Source of the DNA: SFTJ01 sp051871515
GTDB taxonomy: Bacteria; Bacteroidota; Bacteroidia; Bacteroidales; Muribaculaceae
Direction: 5' to 3'
Length of the DNA: 28,766 bases
NCBI GenBank assembly: GCA_051871515.1
Contig: JBJECY010000116.1
Location: 1-28,766 of the forward strand
Under the pieces are notes generated by a model, which worked only from the letters and a program-made list of their open reading frames with translations, was not told the DNA's origin and did no database searches. The first letter of the stretch is position 1. Each line of letters opens with the position of its first letter. Below, one piece after another: positions 15,262-21,686 of this stretch. The position numbers and the translations under genes were made by a program.

Positions 15262-16488
15262 ATGAATCAACAAAATATCAAAACATGGGTTCTGCCCAAT
15301 GGCTTGCGTGTGGTGCATGTGGCTGATTGGGGCAGCGTGACCTATTGCGGCGTGGTGGTGAATGCCGGCAGCCGCGACGATGAGCCGGGCAAGCTGGGGT
15401 TGGCGCATTTTGTGGAGCACACTCTGTTTAAGGGCACCACTCATCGCCGTTCGTGGCACATCATCAACCGCATGGAGGCGGTGGGCGGCGAGCTGAACGC
15501 CTACACCACCAAAGAAACCACCGTGCTCTATTCGGTGGCTCCAAATGCCTATCTTGCCCGCGCCACCGAGCTGATTGCCGACTTGGTGAAGAACTCGGTG
15601 TTCCCAAAGGTGCAGATTGACCGCGAACGTGAGGTGGTGATGGACGAGGCCGCCAGCTATCGCGACCAACCCGGCGAAGCCATCTTCGATGATTTTGAGG
15701 ACCGCCTGTTTGCCGGCAGCTCGTTGGGGCACAACATACTTGGAGTGGAGCAGGACTTGCGTTCAATAACTTCAGAAGACTGCATGCGCTACCTTCACCG
15801 GCTGTATGTGCCAAGCAATATGGTGTATTTTGTGTGCAGCAATTGCAAGCCCGAGCAGGTGCACAAGCTTGCCGAGCGGCATTTCGGTGCCATGCATGAG
15901 CCGTTGCTGTTGCAGCCGCGTGTGGTTCCGCCCGTGCAGCCGCCATTCTCTCACACTGAGAAGATGCAGCTTCACCAGTGCCACACGTTGATTGGCGCGC
16001 GCATCTTCTCGTTGCACGACGACCGCCGCTATGCTATGGCGTTGCTCTCAAATATGATTGGCGGTCAGGGCATGAACTCGCGGCTCAATGTTGAGCTGCG
16101 CGAGCGCCGCGGTATGGTTTATACCGTTGATTCAAATGTGTCGCTGATGAGCGATTGCGGCATGATGCAGATTTACTTTGGCTGCGACGACCATCACCTT
16201 GCGCGAGCCACCCAGATTGTTGGGCGTGTGATTGAGGAGATTGCTTCACACGGCATCAGCGAACGCGCGTTGCAGGCAGCCAAGCGGCAATATGCCGGGC
16301 AGTTGTTAGTGGCAAGCAGCAGCATAGAGGCTCGTGCGCTGAGTGTTGCACGCAGCATGCTCATGCACGGCAGCGTGATGAGCGACGAGGAGACGCTCAC
16401 GCGCATCAACGATGTCACCAACGAGCAAATCAGGGAATCGGCAGCAATGATAGCGCCCGGTCAATGGTCGGTGCTGTCGTTTGTGTGA
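15262..16488 (+). CDS. M16 family zinc peptidase (insulinase/pitrilysin family)
   Basis: A 408-residue protein with the inverted zinc motif HFVEH at residues 49-53 in GLAHFVEHTLFKGT and the downstream acidic ligand in EREVVMDEAASYRDQP. The C-terminal half carries GGQGMNSRLNVELRERRGMVYTV, the substrate-binding Arg/Tyr region typical of active M16B members, so catalytic and partner halves are both present in one chain. Length is normal for the processing-peptidase-like M16B type. No signal peptide is visible, so it is probably cytoplasmic. It starts 94 nt after neuA on the same strand and could be read from the same promoter. A functional link to sugar activation is not apparent. ATG at 15262 is preceded by an A-rich stretch. 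Confidence 0.92.
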   Translation: MNQQNIKTWVLPNGLRVVHVADWGSVTYCGVVVNAGSRDDEPGKLGLAHFVEHTLFKGTTHRRSWHIINRMEAVGGELNAYTTKETTVLYSVAPNAYLARATELIADLVKNSVFPKVQIDREREVVMDEAASYRDQPGEAIFDDFEDRLFAGSSLGHNILGVEQDLRSITSEDCMRYLHRLYVPSNMVYFVCSNCKPEQVHKLAERHFGAMHEPLLLQPRVVPPVQPPFSHTEKMQLHQCHTLIGARIFSLHDDRRYAMALLSNMIGGQGMNSRLNVELRERRGMVYTVDSNVSLMSDCGMMQIYFGCDDHHLARATQIVGRVIEEIASHGISERALQAAKRQYAGQLLVASSSIEARALSVARSMLMHGSVMSDEETLTRINDVTNEQIRESAAMIAPGQWSVLSFV

Positions 16489-16605
16489 CCATCAGCCGGG
16501 CGGCTACATATTATTATTGTCCTGTTTTTATGTTGAATAGTGGGGCGTGTAGCCCCAAGATTATCCAAGATTCAAGACAAATAGCCTAATGAACGAATCG
16601 GGGAT

Positions 16606-17835
16606 TCAAGGCACATACCAGCGAGTGAGGTGATTGTTCTTAGTGGCAATCACAAATTTATACACTGCCGACTCGGGATATTTCGAGAGGTCGATGGTAT
16701 ATTTCTTCTTCTTGGTGAGAGTGGTGCCCACTTTCTCCCAAGTGTCGTTGCCGCCTTTGGCGAAATTGTTTGATGCAGCAATGTAGATGTTGGCGAGGCT
16801 GTAAGAAGAATCGCTTTTCCACGAGAGCGTTGCTTTGCCGTCGGCAACCTCAATGGTGAGGTCCGAGATGTCGGCTTTGCCAATGAAAGGCAGTCCGTCG
16901 AGCTCCCAAGCACGTTCCTTTGGCACTTCAAATCCCATCCACGAGCAAATGGTGGGGTGTATGTCAACAAGGCTCAGCGTTGGACTGAAGAAGTGCTGAT
17001 TCACCTCTTTCACGTTGGTTGATATCCACACGGTGCGTTCGCGTTGCGATTGTCCGCCGTGACCGTGCCCATCGTCGGTGCGGCCGTGGTCGGTGGTCAC
17101 AATCACCATCCACTCCTCGTTGCAATAAGCCTCGCGATATTTCACGGCTTCCCAAATATGTTTTAGCTGGGCATCGGTGCGCTGCACATAATAGTCCATA
17201 AACTTGCTGTCGCCATAGAGGTGAAAGCCCGAGTCGGTGTACCACAGATACACCCACGAGAGGTGGGGCGCATAGGTGCGGATACATTCGGCTGCCTTTT
17301 GGCACACCACCGAGTCGATGTCAAAGATGTGCAACTCGTCTTTTTTGCGTGGGAAGTTGATGGTGTCGTTCTCAAAACCGTCGGCAACGTAGTCAATCTT
17401 CAGGTTGCCGGTTTCAGGCTTGCCCTCGCCAATGAGCACCGTGCGATTGTCAAGCCAGCTTGAAAACAATCCGGTGGTGTAGTTGGTTTTTTGCTCCTTT
17501 GCCATGCGGAACAGTGTCCAATAGTTATAGTTGGGGTTGAGGTTTGAGTTGCCGTTCACGTTATGCTTGTTCATCCATGTGCCGGTGAGTATGTTGGTGT
17601 AGCCGATGGCTGAGACGGTGGGTGTTTCAGAGTAGGTGCCGGCGTCGCCTCCGGTGTAGGCACGGGCATAGTGCCCTTGGCTACTGATGTCGTAGATGGT
17701 GGCAGGCTGCAAGCGGTCGATGTAGTCGGCAGGGATGCCGTCAACAACTATATAAACAACTTTGCGCTCTTTGGCAGCTGCACAGCACACAATGAGGCTC
17801 AGCAGCACCAGGGTGAATAATCGGGTTGGTTTCAT
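16606..17835 (-). CDS. Secreted alkaline-phosphatase-superfamily phosphodiesterase/nucleotide pyrophosphatase
   Basis: A 409-residue protein with a signal peptide (MKPTR, hydrophobic core to CCAAA at 21). The first 310 residues match type I phosphodiesterase/nucleotide pyrophosphatase: metal ligand Asp32 in VYIVVDGIP, nucleophile region ETPTVSAIGYTNILTGTW with Ser75 where NPP enzymes have Thr, YTDSGFHLYG with Asp and His ligands, then TTDHGR and GHGHGG for the second metal site. Residues from about 325 on, starting ISDLTIEVADGKATLSW, look like a fibronectin-type beta-sandwich. Substrate is unknown; phosphodiester nucleotides or phospholipid head groups are typical. It converges with the M16 gene and has no operon partner. 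Confidence 0.87.
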   Translation of the reverse strand: MKPTRLFTLVLLSLIVCCAAAKERKVVYIVVDGIPADYIDRLQPATIYDISSQGHYARAYTGGDAGTYSETPTVSAIGYTNILTGTWMNKHNVNGNSNLNPNYNYWTLFRMAKEQKTNYTTGLFSSWLDNRTVLIGEGKPETGNLKIDYVADGFENDTINFPRKKDELHIFDIDSVVCQKAAECIRTYAPHLSWVYLWYTDSGFHLYGDSKFMDYYVQRTDAQLKHIWEAVKYREAYCNEEWMVIVTTDHGRTDDGHGHGGQSQRERTVWISTNVKEVNQHFFSPTLSLVDIHPTICSWMGFEVPKERAWELDGLPFIGKADISDLTIEVADGKATLSWKSDSSYSLANIYIAASNNFAKGGNDTWEKVGTTLTKKKKYTIDLSKYPESAVYKFVIATKNNHLTRWYVP

Positions 17836-18147
17836 TGTTTTGCTTTTTTTGTTGAGAATGGTTGGTAATAATGGGTTGATGTTTATGAGTTTCTGAGTTG
17901 TGCGGAATGTGGCGCATCGTGAAGTAAATTTCTGCGGTGCGCGTCATTCGTTTTGCGAAGTTAAGAAAATTTTGGCAGAATTGGCGCAAAAATGCTGCTG
18001 TCAAAAAATTTCACGTTGAATTTTTTTTGAATCTGAGCACGTTTGTATTAACTTTACACAATGAAACCCAAAGATTGCTGCACTGGTGCGGCTAATCACG
18101 CAAACTAACCTAAGGAGAAATATAAACGTATAAAAACATCAACGTAT
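17836..18147. other. Divergent intergenic region between the phosphodiesterase and pyrH
   Basis: A 312-bp region with no ORF. It contains a good plus-strand promoter for pyrH. On the minus strand only a weak -7-like TAACTTCG (17963-17956) is seen upstream of the phosphodiesterase gene, without a well-spaced -33 box. Confidence 0.5.
18026..18056 (+). promoter_or_regulatory. Sigma-ABfr-type promoter for pyrH-frr
   Basis: TTTG at 18026-18029 and TAACTTTA at 18049-18056 (seven of eight to TAnnTTTG) are separated by exactly 19 bp. The predicted leader is about 88 nt. Confidence 0.65.
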
Positions 18148-18864
18148 ATGAGGACAAAATATAAAAGAATACTGCTGAAGCTCAGTGGCGAGTCGCTGAT
18201 GGGCGAGCAGGGATATGGCATTGACGCTCGCCGAGTGGCTGATTATGCCGAGCAAATCAAGCAAGTGGTTGAGAGCGGCGTGCAAGTGGCAATAGTGATA
18301 GGCGGCGGTAACATTTTCCGCGGTTTGAGCGGTGCAGCCAAGGGCGTTGACCGTGTGAAGGGCGACCAAATGGGTATGCTTGCCACGGTAATCAACTCGT
18401 TGGCGCTGAGCAGCAGCCTTGAGAGCCACGGACAACCGGCACAGGTGTTCACTGCCATCAATATGTTCCCCATAGGCGAACATTACAGCAAGTGGAAGGC
18501 TATCGACGCCATGAACGCAGGCAAGGTGGCTATCTTGGCAGGTGGCACCGGCAATCCGTTCTTCACCACCGACACCGGCTCGGCGCTGCGTGGCATTGAG
18601 GTGGAAGCCGATGTGATGCTCAAAGGCACACGCGTTGACGGCATCTACACCGCCGACCCCGAGAAAGACCCTACCGCAACCAAGTTCAGCGAAATCACCT
18701 ACGATGAGATTTACAACCGTGGTCTGAAGGTGATGGACCTCACCGCAACCACTCTGTGTAAGCTCAATAACCTGCCAATCATTGTGTTTGACATGGACAC
18801 CAAGGGCAACCTGGTTAAAGTGATGAACGGCGAACCCATTGGCACGCTTGTTTATGAGGGCTGA
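18148..18864 (+). CDS. pyrH: UMP kinase
   Basis: A 238-residue cytoplasmic amino-acid-kinase-fold enzyme that phosphorylates UMP to UDP. The N-terminal KRILLKLSGESLMGEQGYGID is diagnostic, followed by AIVIGGGNIFRGLSG (phosphate-binding glycines), DQMGMLATVINSLAL, ILAGGTGNPFFTTDTGSALR and VDGIYTADPEKDPTA. The end, KGNLVKVMNGEPIGTLVYEG, is typical and the length is standard. It is followed after 90 nt by frr, the usual bacterial pairing. Confidence 0.97.
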   Translation: MRTKYKRILLKLSGESLMGEQGYGIDARRVADYAEQIKQVVESGVQVAIVIGGGNIFRGLSGAAKGVDRVKGDQMGMLATVINSLALSSSLESHGQPAQVFTAINMFPIGEHYSKWKAIDAMNAGKVAILAGGTGNPFFTTDTGSALRGIEVEADVMLKGTRVDGIYTADPEKDPTATKFSEITYDEIYNRGLKVMDLTATTLCKLNNLPIIVFDMDTKGNLVKVMNGEPIGTLVYEG

Positions 18865-18954
18865 TGCATGACAATGCAGGCGCGGCTCACAGCGAAATCA
18901 GAATAATTAATAACATACTCCACACCACCCAACGAAAAAACAACTATACACATT

Positions 18955-19518
18955 ATGAACGATCCTAAACATTATCTCAGCGAAGCAGAGGAAAGCATGC
19001 AGCTGGCAGTTGAATTCCTCGATGATGCTCTTGCCCACATACGCGCAGGCAAAGCCAATCCTAAAATCCTTGACGGCGTGCGCGTTGACTACTACGGCAC
19101 ACAATGCCCCATTAGCAATGTTGCCAACGTGGCTGTGCCCGACGCTCGCACCATCACCATCACTCCTTGGGAAAAGTCGATGTTTAAGGTGATTGAGAAA
19201 GCCATCATCGACTCGCCAATTGGCATCACCCCCGAGAACAACGGCGAAGTGATACGCCTTGGTATCCCACCGCTCACCGAGGAACGCCGCAAACAGCTGG
19301 TGAAGCAATCGAAGGCTGAGTCGGAAAACGCCAAGATGAGTGTGCGCAATGCTCGTCGCGAAGCTATTGAAGGCCTCAAGAAAGCCGTAAAAAACGACGG
19401 TATGCCTGAGGACGTGGAAAAAGACGCCGAGGCTCAGGTGCAAAAGATTCACGATAAATATGTGAAGAAGATTGAAGAGCTTTTTGCTGCTAAAGAGAAA
19501 GAAATACTCACAGTGTGA
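18955..19518 (+). CDS. frr: Ribosome recycling factor
   Basis: A 187-residue cytoplasmic factor that, with EF-G, splits post-termination ribosomes. Recognised from HIRAGKANPKILDGVRVDYYGT near residue 29, the domain II segment ITITPWEKSMFKVIEKAI, and the three-helix bundle stretch PPLTEERRKQLVKQSKAESENAKMSVRNARREA. The length is standard. It ends about 90 bp before a strong hairpin terminator. Confidence 0.97.
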   Translation: MNDPKHYLSEAEESMQLAVEFLDDALAHIRAGKANPKILDGVRVDYYGTQCPISNVANVAVPDARTITITPWEKSMFKVIEKAIIDSPIGITPENNGEVIRLGIPPLTEERRKQLVKQSKAESENAKMSVRNARREAIEGLKKAVKNDGMPEDVEKDAEAQVQKIHDKYVKKIEELFAAKEKEILTV

Positions 19519-19610
19519 GGCGCACGAGCCATCTTGTGCTCGCACTGGTGCCTCATGCGGCTTGTGATGCCCCGTAGTGGGCGCGTTGCCGCTGTGTGAA
19601 CCAATTTGCT

Positions 19611-19659
19611 CTCCGCCTGTCATCTTACGCAATAAGATGTCAGGCGGAGATTCTTTTTT
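19611..19659 (+). terminator. Intrinsic terminator after frr
   Basis: A 17-bp stem with one mismatch (19611-19627 with 19633-19649; core CTCCGCCTG and CAGGCGGAG) has a 5-nt loop CGCAA and is followed by ATTCTTTTTT. The right arm is also the start of the first 80-bp direct repeat. Confidence 0.8.
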
Positions 19660-19801
19660 GTGCCACTGTGGGGCTGATGGCGGGTGCCGATGCTGCAAAG
19701 AGGGGATAAAAAAACGGATTGGCAGGCGGAGATTCTTTTTGTGCCTATTGGGGCTGATGGCGGGTGCCGATGCTGCAAAGTGGGGATAAAAAACGGATTG
19801 G
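19641..19801. repeat. Two tandem direct repeats of 82 and 79 bp plus a short third start
   Basis: Unit 1 (19641-19722) and unit 2 (19723-19801) both run CAGGCGGAGATTCTTTT, then GTGCC, GGGGCTGATGGCGGGTGCCG, ATGCTGCAAAG, GGGGATAAA and CGGATTGG. They differ at a handful of positions and in the length of T and A runs. A third unit begins at 19802 with CAGGCG and then diverges. Confidence 0.85.
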
Positions 19802-20015
19802 CAGGCGTTGGTTGGATGTTGCCCGTTGGGCTTAATCTCACATCCTTTGGCCTGTCAACCCGCTCAGAATGGTTGTGTGTCCGCTTCAGGTTGTTTTTGG
19901 CTTGTCTAAACCTAAATAAATAACAAAATTAACTTATATAATAACTATGAACTATATTGGCTCCCTTATGGAAATAAGGACAATGCAAAGGTAGTCACAT
20001 TCTGTTATGCCAGTC

Positions 20016-20041
20016 AATACCTTATTTTAGGTATTTTTTTT
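20016..20041 (+). terminator. Small terminator-like hairpin upstream of the SPFH gene
   Basis: AATACCT (20016-20022) pairs with AGGTATT (20029-20035) around a 6-nt loop and runs into a T-stretch to 20041. The stem is short and AT-rich. It lies before the SPFH promoter, so it would isolate that gene from upstream transcription. Confidence 0.5.
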
Positions 20042-20059
20042 GAAAAAATTGCTCAAAAT

Positions 20060-20091
20060 GTTGCAAATATAAAAAATAGCATATATCTTTG
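20060..20091 (+). promoter_or_regulatory. Promoter for the SPFH-ribbon-helix-helix operon
   Basis: TATCTTTG at 20084-20091 is a perfect -7 box. GTTG at 20060-20063 sits 20 bp upstream as the -33 element. The predicted leader is about 56 nt and very AT-rich. Confidence 0.65.
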
Positions 20092-20150
20092 TGATATCAA
20101 AACAATATTAAAGATAAGGATTAATAACATTAAATTAATATTATAATGAT

Positions 20151-21110
20151 ATGAATAAATCAACTAACGAGTATAACTACAAAGGAGTTTCGCTCAACGG
20201 CATCTTGATGCTCATTGTCATATTGTTGGTGATGGCAGGGAGCGTGGCGTTGATTGCTAAGAGTTCAGATACGAGTGACGATATTATCTACGTGTCATTC
20301 TGGGCCGTTTTAATTGCGGCAGTGGCATTTGTGATGGCGCTAATAAGCCTTGCCGGTTTTGTGAAGCTTGAACCTAACGAGGTAGCAGCAATGCTGTTCT
20401 TTGGCAAATACCGCGGAACATTGCGCAAAAACGGCTATTTCTGGGTGAATCCCTTCATGACAAAAAAGAAAATGACTTTGCGAGCACGCAACCTCGATGG
20501 CAAACCCATTAAGGTGAACGATAAAGACGGCAATCCGATATTGATTGGCCTCGTGGTGGTGTGGCGCTTGAAAGATACTTACAAAGCGTTGTTCGACGTT
20601 GACCTGCAGGAAAATGCATCGACGCAGAACGTAAATTCGCGCATGAATGCCCTTGAGAAGTTTGTGTCGATACAGAGCGATGCTGCTCTGCGCCAAGTGG
20701 CTGGGCAATATGCCTACGACAACAACGAGGGCGGCAAGGCCGATGGTGACGCCATCACCCTGCGCTCGGGCGGTAACGAGATAAACGAGCAACTTGAAGG
20801 GTGCCTCAACGAGCGCCTGAGCATGGCAGGCATTGAGGTGGTTGAGGCGCGCATCAACAATCTTAATTATGCTCCTGAAATTGCGGCTGTGATGCTGCGC
20901 CGCCAGCAGGCTTCGGCTGTGGTGTCGGCTCGTGAAAAGATTGTTGAGGGAGCGGTGTCGATGGTGAAACTGGCACTCGACCGCTTGCAAGAGGAGAAAA
21001 TTGAGCTCGACGACGAGAAACGCGCCGCTATGGTGAGCAACCTGCTTGTGGTGCTCTGCGGCGATGAGAGTGCAACCCCGGTAATCAACACCGGCACGCT
21101 CAATCACTAA
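20151..21110 (+). CDS. SPFH/band-7 domain membrane protein
   Basis: A 319-residue protein. Two N-terminal transmembrane helices are seen at about residues 15-36 and 45-70, then an SPFH domain starting FVKLEPNEVAAMLFFGKYRGTLRKNGYFWVNPF. It continues with LRARNLDGKPIKVNDKDGNPI and GLVVVWRLKDTYKALFDVD. The C-terminal part includes LNERLSMAGIEVVEARINNLNYAPEIAAVMLRRQQASAVVSAREKIVEGA, the long helix through which SPFH proteins assemble into rings or microdomains. Role unknown; SPFH proteins scaffold membrane complexes and often regulate proteases. It is followed by a small ribbon-helix-helix protein after 105 nt, with no terminator between them, so the two probably form an operon. Confidence 0.9.
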   Translation: MNKSTNEYNYKGVSLNGILMLIVILLVMAGSVALIAKSSDTSDDIIYVSFWAVLIAAVAFVMALISLAGFVKLEPNEVAAMLFFGKYRGTLRKNGYFWVNPFMTKKKMTLRARNLDGKPIKVNDKDGNPILIGLVVVWRLKDTYKALFDVDLQENASTQNVNSRMNALEKFVSIQSDAALRQVAGQYAYDNNEGGKADGDAITLRSGGNEINEQLEGCLNERLSMAGIEVVEARINNLNYAPEIAAVMLRRQQASAVVSAREKIVEGAVSMVKLALDRLQEEKIELDDEKRAAMVSNLLVVLCGDESATPVINTGTLNH

Positions 21111-21215
21111 TTCCTGCATCGTGAACATAACAGAAAACATATATATAAACCACAATCATAATAATTAGGTAAGGCAGATTTTTATACCCCCCCAAGTAGT
21201 AGTAAATTTTAATTT

Positions 21216-21419
21216 ATGACGGCTGACGACAAACAACCCAAAATGAAAAGCTTCGTGCTCAGAGTTGACACCAAAACTATGAGCGCGGTTGAGACGTGGG
21301 CCGCCGATGAGTTCCGTTCAGTGAATGGGCAGCTGCAATGGATTATTGCCGATGCTTTGAAGCGCAGCGGACGAGTCAAAAAGAAAAATCTGCCAGAAAA
21401 ACATCTTTCAGACGATTAG
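21216..21419 (+). CDS. Small ribbon-helix-helix (Arc-type) DNA-binding protein
   Basis: A 67-residue basic protein. Residues 11-18 (KSFVLRVD) form a candidate DNA-contacting beta-ribbon, residues 19-32 the first helix and 35-51 the second (SVNGQLQWIIADALKRS), in the order and spacing of the Arc/MetJ fold. SVNGQLQWII matches the N-cap and helix B of Arc family proteins. The tail (KKKNLPEKHLSDD) is charged. A C7 tract (21187-21193) lies 23 nt upstream of the ATG. The probable partner is the SPFH protein just upstream. No toxin gene is adjacent, so a toxin-antitoxin role is not supported. Confidence 0.78.
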   Translation: MTADDKQPKMKSFVLRVDTKTMSAVETWAADEFRSVNGQLQWIIADALKRSGRVKKKNLPEKHLSDD

Positions 21420-21510
21420 TATATTTGCATCAGTTTTGCACGGCCTCGTTTTTTGGAAGTTTTTCATGATGTGCCAATCGTGTGGAGGCGTGGCAATGGT
21501 GCTGTGATAG

Positions 21511-21543
21511 AGCTCTGTAGTGTTCTACAGGGCTTTATTATTT
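21511..21543 (+). terminator. Intrinsic terminator after the SPFH-ribbon-helix-helix operon
   Basis: AGCTCTGTAG (21511-21520) pairs with CTACAGGGCT (21525-21534) with one G-U pair and a TGTT loop, followed by TTATTATTT. Confidence 0.75.
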
Positions 21544-21611
21544 CCCTATGTCGGCAAGACGCGGTGAGCGCTGAGCATCAGCGAGTTTTGCAAAAAAATG
21601 TGCTTTGCGCG

Positions 21612-21643
21612 TTTGTTATTTTGGCAAGTTTGCCTTACCTTTG
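21612..21643 (+). promoter_or_regulatory. Sigma-ABfr promoter for the tannase gene
   Basis: TTTG at 21612-21615 and TACCTTTG at 21636-21643 are spaced 20 bp, a full match to the consensus boxes. Transcription would start near 21647, giving a 40-nt leader. Confidence 0.72.
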
Positions 21644-21655
21644 CTTGTGATGTTA

Positions 21656-21675
21656 CCGGCATAAAAAAGTGCCGG
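21656..21675 (+). promoter_or_regulatory. Leader hairpin touching the tannase Shine-Dalgarno
   Basis: CCGGCA (21656-21661) pairs with TGCCGG (21670-21675) around an A-rich 8-nt loop, about 9 nt from the predicted transcript start. The GG of the right arm is the beginning of the only GGAG before the ATG at 21687, so the stem could limit ribosome access or protect the 5' end. Confidence 0.45.
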
Positions 21676-21686
21676 AGTTCTTTCTT

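Larger units (their letters stand above)
19519..20150. other. 632-bp intergenic region: terminator, direct repeats, mini-ORF, second hairpin and promoter
   Basis: No full gene is present. In order it contains the frr terminator hairpin (19611-19659), two direct repeats of about 80 bp (19641-19801), an AT-rich stretch with a 15-codon ORF (19947-19994), a small terminator-like hairpin (20016-20041) and the promoter of the SPFH gene. The short ORFs on either strand across the direct repeats translate repeat sequence and look non-coding. Confidence 0.7.

Noticed and set aside
16541..16557. Hairpin TGGGGC-GTGTA-GCCCCA between the M16 and phosphodiesterase genes
   Set aside because: Perfect 6-bp stem, but no T-run follows on either strand, so it is not called a terminator.
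18907..19698. 263-codon minus-strand ORF opposite frr and the direct repeats
   Set aside because: It runs through frr and repeat DNA and has no recognisable domain.
21216..21419. Antitoxin of a toxin-antitoxin pair
   Set aside because: No toxin-like gene is adjacent; the neighbour is an SPFH membrane protein and a terminator follows.
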